From Pseudonocardia parietis (GTDB taxonomy: Bacteria; Actinomycetota; Actinomycetes; Mycobacteriales; Pseudonocardiaceae), in contig NZ_JAGINU010000001.1 in NCBI RefSeq assembly GCF_017876315.1, positions 1,426,001 to 1,490,000 on the forward strand: a stretch of 64,000 nucleotides of DNA. Reading direction: 5' to 3'. Within the stretch, counting starts at the first letter, position 1. Each line of letters opens with the position of its first letter. A program made the translations under genes and the position numbers. Shown here one piece after another: positions 23,889 through 35,543 of this stretch. Under the pieces are notes generated by a model. That model worked only from the letters and a program-made list of their open reading frames with translations. It searched no databases and was not told the DNA's origin.

Positions 23889-26338
23889 CCCTCTCTCCCG
23901 AGAAGACGACCGAGGCCCCGGTCCCGGAGGGCCACGTCCGCCTCACCATCGACGGCCAGGTGATCGACGCACCCAAGGGCGAGCTGCTGATCCGCACCTG
24001 CGAGCGGCTCGGCATCGTGATCCCGCGGTTCTGCGACCACCCGCTCCTCGACCCGGCAGGTGCCTGCCGGCAGTGCCTGGTCGAGGTGGAGATGGGCGGC
24101 CGGCCGATGCCGAAGCCGCAGGCCAGCTGCACGATGACGGTCGCCGACGGGATGGTCGTCAAGACCCAGAACACCTCCGAGCGGGCGGACAAGGCGCAGC
24201 AGGGCGTGATGGAGCTGCTGCTCATCAACCACCCGCTGGACTGCCCGGTCTGCGACAAGGGCGGCGAGTGCCCGTTGCAGAACCAGGCGATGGCGCACGG
24301 CCGGGCCGACTCCCGGTTCGTCGAGACGAAGCGGACCTTCCCGAAGCCGCTGCCGATCTCGTCGCAGGTGCTGCTGGACCGCGAGCGCTGTGTGCTCTGC
24401 CAGCGCTGCACCCGGTTCTCCGAGGAGATCGCCGGTGACCCGTTCATCGACCTGCTCGAGCGCGGCTCGAACCAGCAGGTCGGGATCGCCGAGGACCAGC
24501 CGTTCCAGTCGTACTTCTCGGGCAACACCATCCAGATCTGCCCGGTCGGCGCGCTGACCAGCGCGGCCTACCGGTTCCGGTCGCGGCCGTTCGACCTGCG
24601 CTCGACGCCGGGCACCTGCGAGCACTGCAGCTCCGGCTGTTCCATCCGGACCGACTCGCGCCGCGGGACGGTGCTGCGCCGGCTCGCGGGCAACGACCCG
24701 GAGGTGAACGAGGAGTGGCTCTGCGACAAGGGCCGCTTCGCGTTCCGCTACCTGGGCAGCGCCGGCCGGATCACCCGCCCGCTGGTGCGCCGTGACGACG
24801 GGGAGCTGGCCGAGGCCTCGTGGACCGAGGCCCTGCAGGTCGCGGCGACCGGGCTGCTCGCGGCCCGGGACGGTGCCGGGATCGGCGTGCTCCCCGGCGG
24901 CCGGCTCACCACCGAGGACGCCTACGCGTACGCGAAGTTCGCCCGCGTCGTCGCCCGGACCAACGACGTGGACTTCCGCGCCCGCCCGCACTCGGACGAG
25001 GAGCTGGAGTTCCTCGCCGCGCACGTGGTCGGTGGGGCCCCCGCAGGACAGCCGGGCGATGACTCGGTGACCTTCGAGAAGATCGAGAACGCGCCGGCCG
25101 TCCTGACCGTCGCGACCGATCCGGAGGAGGAGTCGAGCATCGTCTTCCTCCGGCTGCGCAAGGCGTGGCGGAAGAAGGGCCTGCGGCACTTCCAGGTCGC
25201 TCCGTTCACCACGACCGGTGCGGAGAAGACCGGAGCGACCGTGCTGCACGCGGTGCCCGGGGGCGAGGCGGCGGTCGTCGCGGAGCCCGGTGCCGACGTC
25301 GTCGGCGCGCTGGGGCAGCCGGGTGCGGTGATCCTGGTCGGGGACCGGGCCGCGGAGTCGCCCGGGCTGTACTCGGCGGTGTCCGCGCTGGCCGCGCGGA
25401 CCGGGGCGGCGATCGGCTGGCTGCCGGGCCGGGCCGGGGACCGCGGTGCGCTGGAAGCCGGCGCGCTGCCGACACTGCTTCCCGGCGGGCGCCCGGTGAC
25501 CGACGCGGCCGCCCGTGCGGAGCTGGAGCAGGCCTGGGGTTGCGGGCCGCTGCCGGCCACGCCCGGCCGCGACGGCGACGCGATCCTCGCCGCGGCCGCG
25601 AGCGGTGCCCTGTCGGCGCTGGTCGTCGGTGGGGTGGACCCGCAGGACATGGCCGACCCGCATGCGGCGATCACGGCGTTGCGGGAGGTCGGGTTCCTGG
25701 TCAGCCTGGAGATGCACACCTCGGCGGTGACGGAGCTGGCCGACGTCGTGCTGCCGGTCGCACCGGACGCCCAGCGCTCCGGCAGCTACCTGAACTGGGA
25801 GGGCCGCCGCCGGGAGTTCGGCGTCGCGCTGGACGCCACCGGTGTGCTGCCGGACTGCCGGGTGCTGGACACCCTGGGCGTGGAGATGGACGCCGACCTG
25901 TTCACCCAGACCTCCGCCGCGGCGGCCGGTGAGCTCGCCCGGATCGGGTCGCGCCGACCCGGCGCCGCCGCACCCGCCCACGCGGCGGACCGGGCCCAGC
26001 GGCCCGGGTACGGGCAGGCGGTGCTCGCCACCTCCCGTCAGCTGGTCGACGACGCGTCGCTGGCGATCGACGAGCCCGCGCTGGCCGGCACCGCCCGGCG
26101 CCCCTACGTACGGGTCAACGCGGCGACGGCCGAGCGGCTCGGGCTGGTCGAGGGCGACGACGCGGCGGTCGGCACCGACCGCGGGACGATCACCCTGCAG
26201 GTCGCGCTGGCCGACCTGCCGGACGGTGTGGTGTGGCTGCCCTCCAGCTCGCCCGGATCGCATGTCCGGCCCACGCTGGGGGCCGGCCACGGTGACCTGG
26301 TCGGCGTACGCCCGGCCGGAAACGGACGCGCGTCGTGA
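23885..26338 (+). CDS. nuoG: NADH-quinone oxidoreductase subunit G
   Basis: An 817-residue, multi-cluster subunit. In order it has a plant-type [2Fe-2S] domain ([15 protein letters not shown]), the His/Cys N5 ligands ([14 protein letters not shown]), the N4 CVLCQRC set, and the N7 set CEHCSSGC at the start of the molybdopterin-oxidoreductase-like domain, which has lost cofactor activity in this family. N7 is present in some bacteria and absent from mitochondria. A C-terminal formate-dehydrogenase-like segment ends the protein. The ATG overlaps the nuoF stop and the stop overlaps nuoH. Confidence 0.97.
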   Translation: MTLSPEKTTEAPVPEGHVRLTIDGQVIDAPKGELLIRTCERLGIVIPRFCDHPLLDPAGACRQCLVEVEMGGRPMPKPQASCTMTVADGMVVKTQNTSERADKAQQGVMELLLINHPLDCPVCDKGGECPLQNQAMAHGRADSRFVETKRTFPKPLPISSQVLLDRERCVLCQRCTRFSEEIAGDPFIDLLERGSNQQVGIAEDQPFQSYFSGNTIQICPVGALTSAAYRFRSRPFDLRSTPGTCEHCSSGCSIRTDSRRGTVLRRLAGNDPEVNEEWLCDKGRFAFRYLGSAGRITRPLVRRDDGELAEASWTEALQVAATGLLAARDGAGIGVLPGGRLTTEDAYAYAKFARVVARTNDVDFRARPHSDEELEFLAAHVVGGAPAGQPGDDSVTFEKIENAPAVLTVATDPEEESSIVFLRLRKAWRKKGLRHFQVAPFTTTGAEKTGATVLHAVPGGEAAVVAEPGADVVGALGQPGAVILVGDRAAESPGLYSAVSALAARTGAAIGWLPGRAGDRGALEAGALPTLLPGGRPVTDAAARAELEQAWGCGPLPATPGRDGDAILAAAASGALSALVVGGVDPQDMADPHAAITALREVGFLVSLEMHTSAVTELADVVLPVAPDAQRSGSYLNWEGRRREFGVALDATGVLPDCRVLDTLGVEMDADLFTQTSAAAAGELARIGSRRPGAAAPAHAADRAQRPGYGQAVLATSRQLVDDASLAIDEPALAGTARRPYVRVNAATAERLGLVEGDDAAVGTDRGTITLQVALADLPDGVVWLPSSSPGSHVRPTLGAGHGDLVGVRPAGNGRAS

Positions 26339-27618
26339 ACCTGCTCCAGGTGCCCCCGGCTCCGGTCGACGGGCTCAACCCGACCCAGCAGCTGCTGGCC
26401 GACGACCCGCTCTGGCTGATCCTGATCAAGGTCGTCGGGCTGTTCGCGCTCGGCGTCGTGCTCACCCTGTTCATGATCAACTGGGAGCGCAAGGTCGTCG
26501 GCCGGATGCAGCACCGGCCGGGCCCGAACCGGACCGGCCCCGGCGGCTGGCTGCAGAGCCTCGCCGACGGGCTGAAGCTGGCGTTCAAGGAAGACATCAT
26601 GCCGGCGCTCGCCGACAAGAAGGTCTACTTCCTCGCCCCGATCATCTCGACGGTCCCGGCGTTCGTGGCTTTCTCGGTGATCCCGTTCGGCGGCGAGGTC
26701 ACGATCTTCGGGGAGCCGACCGCACTGCAGCTGGTCGACCTGCCGGTCGGCGTGCTCGTGGTGCTGGCCTGTTCGTCGATCGGCGTCTACGGGATCGTGC
26801 TCGGCGGCTGGGCCTCCGGCTCGCCGTACTCGCTGCTGGGTGCGATGCGCTCGGCGGCACAGGTCATCTCCTACGAGATCGCGCTCGGCCTCGCCGTCGT
26901 CGGCGTGGTGCTCTACGCGGGTTCGCTGTCCACCGCGACGATCGTCGGGGCGCAGGCGACCGGCTGGTACTTCTGGCTGCTGGTGCCGAGCTTCGTGGTC
27001 TTCGTGATCTCGATGGTGGGCGAGACGAACCGGGCCCCGTTCGACCTCCCGGAGGCGGAGTCCGAGCTGGTCGGTGGCTTCCACACCGAGTACTCGTCGC
27101 TGAAGTTCGCCCTGTTCTTCCTGGCCGAGTACGTGAACATGGTGACGGTCTCGGCGATGGCGGTGACGCTGTTCCTCGGTGGCGGGATGTGGCCGTGGCC
27201 GCTGAGCTTCCTCAACGCCTACGGCTGGATGCAGTTCCTGGCCTTCATCATCAAGATCCTGCTGTTCCTGTTCGTGTTCATCTGGCTGCGCGGGACGCTG
27301 CCGCGGTTCCGCTACGACCAGTTCATGAAGCTGGGCTGGAAGGTCCTGGTCCCGGTCATGCTGGTGTGGATCGTCGCGATCTTCGGCATCCGCGCCTTCC
27401 AGACCACCGGCGGCGACAACCTCGTCCTGCTGCTCTCGCTGATCGGGTTCGCGCTGGCCGTCGTGCTCGCGGTGGCGTTCCTGCTGCCGGACCGCCAGGT
27501 CGAGGACGCACCGGTGGAGCCGGCATCGGACTACCCGGTGCCGCCGATGGACCTCGAGGTCCCCGAGTCGCCGCCCAAGCGTCGTAAGGCCGTGCCGGCC
27601 GGAAAGGACGCCAACTAG
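26335..27618 (+). CDS. nuoH: NADH-quinone oxidoreductase subunit H
   Basis: A 427-residue membrane subunit with eight helices that closes the quinone tunnel and links it to the proton path. The conserved cytoplasmic loops [16 protein letters not shown] and [20 protein letters not shown] carry the acidic residues of the E-channel. About 45 extra C-terminal residues are hydrophilic and Pro-rich. The GTG start overlaps nuoG, and nuoI begins immediately after the stop with no gap. Confidence 0.97.
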   Translation: MNLLQVPPAPVDGLNPTQQLLADDPLWLILIKVVGLFALGVVLTLFMINWERKVVGRMQHRPGPNRTGPGGWLQSLADGLKLAFKEDIMPALADKKVYFLAPIISTVPAFVAFSVIPFGGEVTIFGEPTALQLVDLPVGVLVVLACSSIGVYGIVLGGWASGSPYSLLGAMRSAAQVISYEIALGLAVVGVVLYAGSLSTATIVGAQATGWYFWLLVPSFVVFVISMVGETNRAPFDLPEAESELVGGFHTEYSSLKFALFFLAEYVNMVTVSAMAVTLFLGGGMWPWPLSFLNAYGWMQFLAFIIKILLFLFVFIWLRGTLPRFRYDQFMKLGWKVLVPVMLVWIVAIFGIRAFQTTGGDNLVLLLSLIGFALAVVLAVAFLLPDRQVEDAPVEPASDYPVPPMDLEVPESPPKRRKAVPAGKDAN

Positions 27619-28158
27619 ATGTTCGACTTCTTCAAGGGCTTCGGTGTCACCTTCTCGACGATGTTCAAGAAGGTCGTCACCGAGGAGTACCCCGAGGACT
27701 TCCCGCCGGCCGCACCCCGCTACCACGGCCGTCACCAGCTCAACCGGCACCCGGACGGGCTGGAGAAGTGCGTCGGCTGCGAGCTCTGCGCCTGGGCCTG
27801 CCCCGCGGACGCCATCTACGTCGAGGGCGGTGACAACACCGAGGAGGCCCGCTACTCCCCGGGTGAGCGCTACGGCGCGATCTACCAGATCAACTACCTG
27901 CGGTGCATCGGCTGCGGCCTGTGCATCGAGGCCTGCCCGACCCGCTCGCTGACGATGACCAACTTCTACGAGCTGGCCGACGACAACCGCCAGGACCTCA
28001 TCTACACCAAGGAGCAGCTGATGGCCCCGCTGCTGCCGGGTATGGAGCAGCCTCCGCACCCGATGCGCCTCGGCGAGGACGAGCAGGACTACTACGTGCA
28101 GGGCCCGACCCTGGCGAAGACGTCCGTCCTGGACCAGACCGGGGAGCAGATGCGATGA
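27619..28158 (+). CDS. nuoI: NADH-quinone oxidoreductase subunit I
   Basis: A 179-residue ferredoxin-like subunit holding two [4Fe-4S] clusters, N6a and N6b, through [12 protein letters not shown] and [12 protein letters not shown]. It passes electrons from NuoG to NuoB. A short amphipathic N-terminal helix anchors it at the membrane. The stop overlaps the nuoJ ATG by 4 bases. Confidence 0.97.
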   Translation: MFDFFKGFGVTFSTMFKKVVTEEYPEDFPPAAPRYHGRHQLNRHPDGLEKCVGCELCAWACPADAIYVEGGDNTEEARYSPGERYGAIYQINYLRCIGCGLCIEACPTRSLTMTNFYELADDNRQDLIYTKEQLMAPLLPGMEQPPHPMRLGEDEQDYYVQGPTLAKTSVLDQTGEQMR

Positions 28159-29000
28159 ACGCCGTACTTGCCCAGGCCGCGGGCGAGGTGAGTACCGGTG
28201 AGGCCGTCGCGTTCTGGATCCTCGGCCCGGTGGCCCTGGCCGGTGCGCTCGGCCTGGTGTTCGCCCGGCATGCGATGCACGCCGCGCTGCTGCTGGTGCT
28301 GACGATGCTCTCGATCGCGGTGCTGTACCTGGTGCAGTCCGCGCCGTTCCTCGGCTTCGTGCAGATCATCGTCTACACCGGCGCCGTGATGATGCTGTTC
28401 CTGTTCGTCCTGATGCTGGTCGGGCGGGACTCGAAGGACTCGGTGATCGAGGTCCTGCGCGGGCAGCGGGCCGCGGCGCTGGTCTTCGGCGTCGGGCTGG
28501 CCGCGCTGCTGGTCGGCGGGCTGTCGCGGGGGCTCACGAACGTGACCCCGGCCGGTCTCGAGGCCGGCGGGCAGGGCTGGAACGGCAACGTCCCCGGTAT
28601 CGGCCGGCTGATCTTCACCGACTACCTGCTGGCCTTCGAGCTGACCGCGGCGCTGCTGATGATCGCCGCGCTCGGCGCGATGGTGCTGACCGGATCGCAG
28701 GGCGCCCAGCACACCAAGATCGGCCAGCGGGCCACGGTGACGCTCCGGCTGCGCGGCGAGCACGCCCGCATCTCCCCACTGCCCGGCCCGGGCGTCTACG
28801 CCACCGCGAACTCGGTCGCCGTGCCGGCGATCCTCCCGGACGGCTCGATCGCCCCGGAGTCCCTGTCGGAGATCATCGAGTCGATCTCGGTCGATGTCCC
28901 GGACACGACCACGCCGGACGCGCACGCGCTGACCGGCCGCCCCGCACCCGACCGCACGATCGATGCGGGCGAGGCGAGTGACACGGGGGACCACCGATGA
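28155..29000 (+). CDS. nuoJ: NADH-quinone oxidoreductase subunit J
   Basis: A 281-residue membrane subunit with five helices in the first 185 residues. Helix 3 carries the conserved [20 protein letters not shown] sequence with the pi-bulge region that controls water access. The hydrophilic C-terminal tail of about 95 residues is longer than in E. coli (184 residues in all). The ATG is at 28155 inside the nuoI stop, and nuoK starts in the last codons. Confidence 0.95.
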   Translation: MNAVLAQAAGEVSTGEAVAFWILGPVALAGALGLVFARHAMHAALLLVLTMLSIAVLYLVQSAPFLGFVQIIVYTGAVMMLFLFVLMLVGRDSKDSVIEVLRGQRAAALVFGVGLAALLVGGLSRGLTNVTPAGLEAGGQGWNGNVPGIGRLIFTDYLLAFELTAALLMIAALGAMVLTGSQGAQHTKIGQRATVTLRLRGEHARISPLPGPGVYATANSVAVPAILPDGSIAPESLSEIIESISVDVPDTTTPDAHALTGRPAPDRTIDAGEASDTGDHR

Positions 29001-29296
29001 CGCCCGACTACTACCTGCTGCTCTCGGCGCTGCTGTTCACCATCGGCGCGGCCGGTGTGCTCATCCGCCGCAACGCCGTCGTGGTGTTCATGTGCATCGA
29101 GCTGATGCTGAACGCGGTGAACCTGTCGCTGGTCACGTTCTCCCGGATCAACGGAGACCTCGACGGCCAGGTGATGGCGCTGTTCGTGATGGTGGTCGCC
29201 GCCTGTGAGGTGGTGGTCGGGCTCGCGATCATCACGGCGATCTTCCGCACCCGTCAGTCCTCCTCCGTGGACGACGCGAACCTCTTGAAATACTAG
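28997..29296 (+). CDS. nuoK: NADH-quinone oxidoreductase subunit K
   Basis: A 99-residue, three-helix subunit. The two conserved membrane glutamates of the proton pathway are in [10 protein letters not shown] and [11 protein letters not shown]. Length and sequence are standard. The ATG overlaps the nuoJ stop by 4 bases, and a 12-base gap with a GGAG site leads to nuoL. Confidence 0.97.
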   Translation: MTPDYYLLLSALLFTIGAAGVLIRRNAVVVFMCIELMLNAVNLSLVTFSRINGDLDGQVMALFVMVVAACEVVVGLAIITAIFRTRQSSSVDDANLLKY

Positions 29297-29308
29297 GAGC
29301 GGACAACG

Positions 29309-31264
29309 GTGACCCAGCTCCCCCTCACCCTCGCGCAGGCCGCCGAGCCCGCGACCGGGGCCGCGTCGCTGGCGTGGCTCCTGATCGCGCTGCCCGCGGC
29401 CGGTGCCCTGGTGCTGTTCCTGGCCGGCCGGCGCGCCGACGCCTGGGGCCACTGGCTCGGCGTCGGCACCGTGGTGGCCGCGTTCGCCACCGGACTCGCG
29501 GTGTTCGTCGAGACCCTCGGACTCTCCCCGGAGTCCCGCACCCGTGAGCTCGGAATCTACGAGTGGATGTCCTCGGGTGCCCTCTCCGTCGACTTCGGTC
29601 TCCGGCTCGATCCGCTGTCGCTGACCTTCGTCCTGCTGATCACCGGCGTCGGTGCGCTCATCCACCTCTACTCGGTGGGCTACATGAGCGACGATCCGAA
29701 CCGCCGCCGGTTCTTCGCCCAGCTGAACCTGTTCGTCGCGGCGATGCTGGTGCTGGTCCTCGGCAACAACTTCGTGCTGCTCTACCTGGGCTGGGAGGGC
29801 GTCGGCCTGGCGTCCTACCTGCTGATCGGCTTCTACCAGGACCGCCCGTCCGCGGCGACCGCGGCGAAGAAGGCGTTCATCATGAACCGGGTCGGCGACG
29901 TCGGCCTGGCGATCGCGATCTTCCTGCTCTGGCTGGAGCTCGGCACGCTGCAGTACACCGAGGTCTTCGCCCGGATCGGCGAGGTGCCCGCGGGGACCGT
30001 CCTGGCGATCACGCTGCTGCTCCTGCTCGGGGCCTGCGGCAAGTCCGGCCAGTTCCCGCTGCAGTCCTGGCTCCCGGACGCGATGGAGGGCCCGACCCCG
30101 GTCTCCGCCCTGATCCACGCCGCGACGATGGTGACCGCCGGCGTCTACCTGATCGCCCGGGCGGCGCCGATCTACAACCTGTCCGAGACCGGACGCCTGG
30201 TCGTCTGCCTCATCGGCGTCGTCACGCTGATGATCGGCGCGATCGTCGGGTGTGCCTACGACGACATCAAGAAGGTGCTGGCCTACTCCACGGTCAGCCA
30301 GATCGGCTACATGATCCTGGCCGTCGGGCTCGGCCCGGTCGGCTACGCGCTGGGCATCCTGCACCTGCTCACCCACGGCTTCTTCAAGGCCGGGCTGTTC
30401 CTCGGGGCCGGTTCGGTGATGCACGCGATGAACGACGACGTCGACATGCGCCGCTTCGGCGGCCTGTGGCGGAAGATGCCGATCACCTTCGTCACCTTCG
30501 GCCTCGGCTACCTGGCCCTGATCGGCTTCCCGTTCCTGTCCGGGTACTTCTCCAAGGACGCGATCATCGAGGCCGCGTTCTCCCAGGGCGGCTGGCAGGG
30601 CTGGGTGTTCGGCGGGCTCGCCACCCTGGCGGCGGGGCTCACCGGCTTCTACATGACCCGCCTGATGCTCATGACGTTCTTCGGTGAGCAGCGCTGGCGG
30701 GACCTGCAGTCCACCGACGGCCGCGACTACCACCCGCACGAGTCCCCGGCCACGATGACCGTGCCGATGATCGTCCTGGCGGTCGGCTCGATCGGCGCCG
30801 GTGCGCTGCTCTACCCGGTGCTGCCGGGCTGGCTGGCCCCGTCGGTCGGCGAGCGCGTCGAGCTCGAGGGCGGTGCGCTGCCGCACGCGGTGATCCCGTG
30901 GCTGGTCGTCGGCGTCTCGCTGCTCGGTGTGCTGCTGGCGTACCTGTTCGTCGGCCGGGCCTCTGTGCCGGTGCAGCGTCCGCAGCGGGTGTCGCCGGTC
31001 GTCGCGGCCGCCCGGGCCGATCTCGGCGCGAACGCGTTCAACGAGACGTTCCTCGAGCGGCCCGGCATCTGGCTCACCCGGCTGCTGGTCTACTTCGACA
31101 ACCGCGGGATCGACGGCCTGGTCAACGGCACGGCCGCCGCGTTCGGCGGCAGCTCCGGCCGGTTGCGCCGGTTGCAGACCGGCTTCGTCCGGTCCTACGC
31201 CCTATCGATGCTCGGCGGCGGGGTCCTCATCGTCGCGGCCATGCTGGCGGTGAGGTTCGCATGA
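29309..31264 (+). CDS. nuoL: NADH-quinone oxidoreductase subunit L
   Basis: A 651-residue antiporter-like proton-pumping subunit with about 16 helices and the long lateral C-terminal helix. The conserved core includes [19 protein letters not shown] with the key glutamate and the [20 protein letters not shown] segment of the discontinuous helix. It starts at a GTG and its stop overlaps nuoM. Confidence 0.97.
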   Translation: MTQLPLTLAQAAEPATGAASLAWLLIALPAAGALVLFLAGRRADAWGHWLGVGTVVAAFATGLAVFVETLGLSPESRTRELGIYEWMSSGALSVDFGLRLDPLSLTFVLLITGVGALIHLYSVGYMSDDPNRRRFFAQLNLFVAAMLVLVLGNNFVLLYLGWEGVGLASYLLIGFYQDRPSAATAAKKAFIMNRVGDVGLAIAIFLLWLELGTLQYTEVFARIGEVPAGTVLAITLLLLLGACGKSGQFPLQSWLPDAMEGPTPVSALIHAATMVTAGVYLIARAAPIYNLSETGRLVVCLIGVVTLMIGAIVGCAYDDIKKVLAYSTVSQIGYMILAVGLGPVGYALGILHLLTHGFFKAGLFLGAGSVMHAMNDDVDMRRFGGLWRKMPITFVTFGLGYLALIGFPFLSGYFSKDAIIEAAFSQGGWQGWVFGGLATLAAGLTGFYMTRLMLMTFFGEQRWRDLQSTDGRDYHPHESPATMTVPMIVLAVGSIGAGALLYPVLPGWLAPSVGERVELEGGALPHAVIPWLVVGVSLLGVLLAYLFVGRASVPVQRPQRVSPVVAAARADLGANAFNETFLERPGIWLTRLLVYFDNRGIDGLVNGTAAAFGGSSGRLRRLQTGFVRSYALSMLGGGVLIVAAMLAVRFA

Positions 31265-32904
31265 TCGACCCGATCGTTCCCGGCAGCGGCGGTAACCCGT
31301 TCCTGCTGGTCCTGCTGCTCGTCCCGGTGCTCGGCGCGCTGGTGATGTACCCGCTGCGGCGCAACGTGCCGGCCGCCAAGGCCGTCGCGATGGCGACCGC
31401 GCTGCTCGAGTTCGTGCTCGTCGTCGTCGCCTGGGCGATGTACTCGATCCCGGCCGCCGAGGCGGGCACCCGGTTCCAGCTCGAGTTCTCGATGCCGTGG
31501 ATCCCGACGTTCGGCACGCACCTCGCGTTCGGCGTGGACGGCATCGCGCTGGCGATGATCGCGCTGACCGCGTTCCTGGTGCCCGGGCTGATGCTCTTCG
31601 CGTGGGCGGAGAAGCTGCCCGAGGGCCGGTCCGCGGCGGGCTACTTCGCGCTGCTGCTGGCCACCGAAGCGACGCTGGTGGGCGTCTTCGCCGCCACGGA
31701 CGTCTTCCTCTTCTACGTGTTCTTCGAGGCCATGCTGGTCCCGATGTACTTCCTGATCGGCCGCTTCGGCGGGCCGAACCGGCAGTACGCGGCGGTCAAG
31801 TTCTTCCTGTACTCGCTGCTCGGCGGCCTGATCATGCTGGCCTCGCTGATCGGGCTGTACGTGACGAGCGCCGAGCAGCTGGGCCGGGGCACCTTCACCT
31901 GGGCCGAGCTGCAGGCGATCGCCGAGAGCACCCCGACGTCGACCCAGATCTGGCTGTTCCTCGGCTTCTTCATCGCGTTCGCGATCAAGGCGCCGCTGGT
32001 GCCGTTCCACACCTGGCTGCCCGACGCCGGCGCCGAGGCCCCGATCGTCGGCGCGGTGTTGCTGGTCGGCGTGCTGGACAAGGTCGGCACCTTCGGGTTC
32101 CTGCGCTACCTGCTGCCGCTGTTCCCGCAGGCCAGCCAGGTCCTCGCGCCGGTGGTGCTGGTGCTCGCCGTCGCCGGCATCATCTACGCCGCGCTGCTGG
32201 CGGTCGGGCAGACCGACATGGGCCGGTTCGTCGCCTACACCTCGGTGGCGCACTTCGGGTTCATCGCGCTCGGCGTGTTCGCGTTCTCCAGCCAGGCGTT
32301 CGCCGGGGCGACGCTCTACATGGTCAACCACGGGCTCTCGACCGGCATGCTGTTCGTGATGGTCGGTGTGCTGATCAGCCGCGGCGGCTCGCGCCTGATC
32401 GCCGACTACGGCGGCGTCGCGAAGCTCGCCCCGGTGCTGGCCGGGTGCATGCTGCTGGCGGGCATGTCCTCGCTGGCGCTGCCCGGCACCAACTCGTTCG
32501 TCTCCGAGTTCCTGGTCCTGGTCGGCTCGTTCCCGACCCGGCCGGTGTTCACGATCATCGCCACGATCGGGATCATCTTCGCCGCGCTGTACGTGCTGTG
32601 GTTCTACCAGCGCACGATGCAGGGCCCGGTCCGTGGCTCCGCGGTCATCGCGGCGCTGGAGCGCGGCGGTGCGGGCGGACCCGGTTCGATGATCGACCCG
32701 GTCGTCGCGGCGGAGCGCAAGGGCAGCGGGTTCCCGGACCTGACCGGCCGGGAGATCGGGGTGCTCGCACCGCTGATCGTCGCGATCATCGTGCTGGGCT
32801 TCTACCCGGCCCCGGTCCTCGACCTGATCAACCCGTCCGTGACGGCGACCATGCAGGAGGTCGGCCTGCCCGACCCGGTGCCCGCTGGAGGGATGCCCCG
32901 ATGA
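31261..32904 (+). CDS. nuoM: NADH-quinone oxidoreductase subunit M
   Basis: A 547-residue antiporter-like subunit with 14 helices. Conserved features are [20 protein letters not shown], with the channel glutamate, and the [17 protein letters not shown] loop of the broken helix. An insertion of about 35 hydrophilic residues lies between the last helices (around residues 455-495). The ATG overlaps the nuoL stop and the stop overlaps nuoN. Confidence 0.97.
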   Translation: MIDPIVPGSGGNPFLLVLLLVPVLGALVMYPLRRNVPAAKAVAMATALLEFVLVVVAWAMYSIPAAEAGTRFQLEFSMPWIPTFGTHLAFGVDGIALAMIALTAFLVPGLMLFAWAEKLPEGRSAAGYFALLLATEATLVGVFAATDVFLFYVFFEAMLVPMYFLIGRFGGPNRQYAAVKFFLYSLLGGLIMLASLIGLYVTSAEQLGRGTFTWAELQAIAESTPTSTQIWLFLGFFIAFAIKAPLVPFHTWLPDAGAEAPIVGAVLLVGVLDKVGTFGFLRYLLPLFPQASQVLAPVVLVLAVAGIIYAALLAVGQTDMGRFVAYTSVAHFGFIALGVFAFSSQAFAGATLYMVNHGLSTGMLFVMVGVLISRGGSRLIADYGGVAKLAPVLAGCMLLAGMSSLALPGTNSFVSEFLVLVGSFPTRPVFTIIATIGIIFAALYVLWFYQRTMQGPVRGSAVIAALERGGAGGPGSMIDPVVAAERKGSGFPDLTGREIGVLAPLIVAIIVLGFYPAPVLDLINPSVTATMQEVGLPDPVPAGGMPR

Positions 32905-34514
32905 CAGTTCTTCCGGCCCAGGTGCCGACGCAGATCGAGATGCCGTCGATCGACTGGGCGGCGTCGTCGCCGCTGTGGATCGTGTTCGTGGGCGCGTGCG
33001 TGTCGGTGCTGCTGGAGGCCTTCCTGCCGCGACACCAGCGCTGGCCGGTGCAGGTGCTCACGACCACGCTCACCCTGGTCGCCGCGCTCGTCGCGCTGGC
33101 CGGTTACGCGCTGACCGGTCCGGAGCCGGTGCTGACGTTCGGCGCCGCGCTGTCGGTGGACGCGCCGTCGTTGTTCCTGTGGGGCACGCTGCTCGTGCTC
33201 GCGATCCCGAGCCTGCTGCTGGTGGCCGACCGGTCGGTCGAACCGGGCGGGGTGTTCGTGGCGTCGGCGGCCGAGCGGGCCGCCGCCCGCACCGGCGGCT
33301 CCGGCGGTTCCGGTGATTCCGGGCCGGAACACGTCGACCGCTCCTACGGGGCACCCGACGACGTACCGACGATGCAGACCGAGCCGTTCCCGTTCCTGCT
33401 GTTCGCGCTCGGCGGGATGATGGCCTTCGTCGCGGCGAACGACCTGCTGACGATGTTCATCGCGCTCGAGGTGCTGTCGCTGCCGCTGTACCTGATGTGC
33501 GGGCTGGCCCGGCGACGCCGGCTGCTCTCCCAGGAGGCGGCCGTCAAGTACTTCCTGCTGGGCGCGTTCGGCTCGGCGTTCTTCCTGTACGGCGTCGCGC
33601 TGCTCTACGGCTACTCCGGATCGGTCCGGCTCAGCGAGATCTCCGACGCGGCCGCCGGCAGCCTCGCCTCCGACACGCTGCTGTTCGCCGGTCTCGCCCT
33701 GCTGCTGGTCGGGCTCCTGTTCAAGGGGTCGGTGGCGCCGTTCCACACCTGGACGCCGGACGTCTACCAGGGCGCCCCGACGCCGGTCACCGCGTTCATG
33801 GCGGCCTGCACCAAGGTCGCCGCGTTCGGCGCGATCGCCCGGGTGCTCTACGTCGCCTTCGGCAGCACCGTCTGGGAGTGGCGGGGCGTGCTGTGGGTCG
33901 TCGCGGTCGTGTCGATGGTCGTCGGCGCGGTGCTGGGCCTGACCCAGACCGACGTGAAGCGGATGATCGCGTACTCCTCGATCGCGCACGCCGGCTTCCT
34001 GATGCTCGGTGCGATGGCGCTCACCCCCGAGGGCACCGCCGGGCTGATGTTCTACCTGGTCGCCTACGGCTTCACCACGGTCGCGGTGTTCGGCGTCGTG
34101 TCGCTGGTCCGCGGACCGGACGGCGAGGCAGGTCACCTGTCCCAGTGGGCAGGGCTGGCCAAGCGCTCCCCGCTGGCCGCCGGGATCATGACGTTCCTGC
34201 TTCTCGCACTCGCCGGAATCCCGCTGACCAGCGGGTTCACCGCGAAGTTCGCGATCTTCTCGGCGGCCTCGGCGGACGGCATGGTGCCGCTGGTGGTGAT
34301 CGCGCTGATCGCCTCCGCGGTGGCGGCGTTCTTCTACATCCGGGTGGTCGTGCTCATGTACTTCAACGAGCCGGCCGAGGACGGGCCGACCGTGGTGGTG
34401 CCCGGAGCGTTCACCACGGTGGCCATCACGCTGGGCACGCTCGCGACGCTGGTGCTCGGGATTCTTCCCACTCCGGTCCTGGAATGGGCTGCCAGCGGCG
34501 CGTTCGCGGGCTGA
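32901..34514 (+). CDS. nuoN: NADH-quinone oxidoreductase subunit N
   Basis: A 537-residue antiporter-like subunit and the last gene of the operon. Channel residues lie in TMFIALEVLSLPLYLMCGL and in the HTWTPDVYQGAPTPVTAFMA broken helix. A Gly/Ser-rich insertion (about residues 130-155) separates helices 4 and 5 and is unusual in length. The stop is followed after 17 bases by the polyprenyl synthase start. Confidence 0.96.
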   Translation: MTVLPAQVPTQIEMPSIDWAASSPLWIVFVGACVSVLLEAFLPRHQRWPVQVLTTTLTLVAALVALAGYALTGPEPVLTFGAALSVDAPSLFLWGTLLVLAIPSLLLVADRSVEPGGVFVASAAERAAARTGGSGGSGDSGPEHVDRSYGAPDDVPTMQTEPFPFLLFALGGMMAFVAANDLLTMFIALEVLSLPLYLMCGLARRRRLLSQEAAVKYFLLGAFGSAFFLYGVALLYGYSGSVRLSEISDAAAGSLASDTLLFAGLALLLVGLLFKGSVAPFHTWTPDVYQGAPTPVTAFMAACTKVAAFGAIARVLYVAFGSTVWEWRGVLWVVAVVSMVVGAVLGLTQTDVKRMIAYSSIAHAGFLMLGAMALTPEGTAGLMFYLVAYGFTTVAVFGVVSLVRGPDGEAGHLSQWAGLAKRSPLAAGIMTFLLLALAGIPLTSGFTAKFAIFSAASADGMVPLVVIALIASAVAAFFYIRVVVLMYFNEPAEDGPTVVVPGAFTTVAITLGTLATLVLGILPTPVLEWAASGAFAG

Positions 34515-34519
34515 CTTCG

Positions 34520-34525
34520 TACGCT
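34520..34525 (+). promoter_or_regulatory. -10 box (TACGCT) of a likely leaderless promoter
   Basis: TACGCT lies in the 17 bases between nuoN and the next gene and ends 6 bases before the GTG at 34532. It suggests that the polyprenyl synthase has its own promoter besides read-through from nuo. Confidence 0.5.
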
Positions 34526-34531
34526 GTGGGG

Positions 34532-35539
34532 GTGGAGATGCAGAATGTGGCCGGGATCCGGATGGCCGATCCGGTCCTGGCCGAGGCCACGGCGGACGGG
34601 CTCAAGCGGGTCGAGGACCTGCTGCACCGCGAGGTGCACAGCGACTACGAGTTCGTGACCGAGACCTCGCTGCATCTGATCGAGGCCGGTGGCAAGCGCT
34701 TCCGGCCGCTGTTCACGCTGCTCGCCGCGCAGATCGGGCCGCACCCGGAGCGGGACGGGGTGATCACCGCGGCGGCGGTGGTGGAGCTGATCCACCTCGC
34801 CACGCTGTACCACGACGACGTCATGGACGAGGCCGCGATGCGCCGTGGCGCGGAGTCGGCGAACTCCCGCTGGGACAACTCGGTCGCGATCCTGACCGGT
34901 GACTTTCTGTTCGCGCACGCGTCCCGGCTGGTCGCCGACCTCGGCCCGGACGCGGTCCGGATCATCGCCGAGACGTTCGCCCAGCTCGTCACCGGTCAGA
35001 TGCGCGAGACGCGGGGCCCGCGGGCGTCGGACGACCCGGTGGCGCACTACCTGCGGGTGGTCGCGGAGAAGACCGGCTCGCTGATCGCCACCTCGGGCCG
35101 CTACGGCGGGATGTTCTCCGGTGCGCCCGCGGAGCACGTCGAGGCGCTGCGCCGGTTCGGCGACCTCATCGGGACCGCGTTCCAGATCTCGGACGACATC
35201 ATCGACATCGCCAGCCCCGCCGACGACTCGGGCAAGACACCGGGCACCGACCTGCGGGAGGGCGTGCACACCCTCCCGATGCTGTACGCGCTGCGCGACG
35301 GCGACGACTCGCCGTCGGCGCGGCGGCTGCGCGAGCTGCTGGCCGCCCCCATCACCGACGACGCCGAGGTCGCCGAGGCACTCGACCTCCTGCGCTCCGG
35401 GGACGGGCTGCGCAAGGCGAGGGAGACGGTCAGCGGCTACGCCGACCGCGCCCGCGCCGAGCTCGCCGTGCTGCCGGCCTGCTCGGCGATCGAGGCCCTG
35501 CGGACCCTGACCGACTACACCGTCGATCGGGTGGGGTAG
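34532..35539 (+). CDS. Polyprenyl diphosphate synthase
   Basis: A 335-residue trans-prenyltransferase that elongates isoprenoid diphosphates with IPP. The first aspartate-rich motif DDVMD is at 95-99 and the second DDIID at 221-225, and GGKRFRP precedes them. The residues before the first motif are bulky-free enough for long-chain products, consistent with the hepta- to nonaprenyl side chain of menaquinone. Its place behind nuo and near menG supports that role (GrcC-like). Three starts are possible (34526, 34532, 34538). The GTG at 34532 is preferred because it sits 6 bases after a TACGCT box. The stop faces RarD 4 bases away. Confidence 0.92.
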   Translation: MEMQNVAGIRMADPVLAEATADGLKRVEDLLHREVHSDYEFVTETSLHLIEAGGKRFRPLFTLLAAQIGPHPERDGVITAAAVVELIHLATLYHDDVMDEAAMRRGAESANSRWDNSVAILTGDFLFAHASRLVADLGPDAVRIIAETFAQLVTGQMRETRGPRASDDPVAHYLRVVAEKTGSLIATSGRYGGMFSGAPAEHVEALRRFGDLIGTAFQISDDIIDIASPADDSGKTPGTDLREGVHTLPMLYALRDGDDSPSARRLRELLAAPITDDAEVAEALDLLRSGDGLRKARETVSGYADRARAELAVLPACSAIEALRTLTDYTVDRVG

Positions 35540-35543
35540 GCCC

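Noticed and set aside
25842-27587. Long plus-strand frame overlapping nuoG and nuoH
   Set aside because: It is an out-of-frame shadow of two clearly identified complex I genes in GC-rich DNA.
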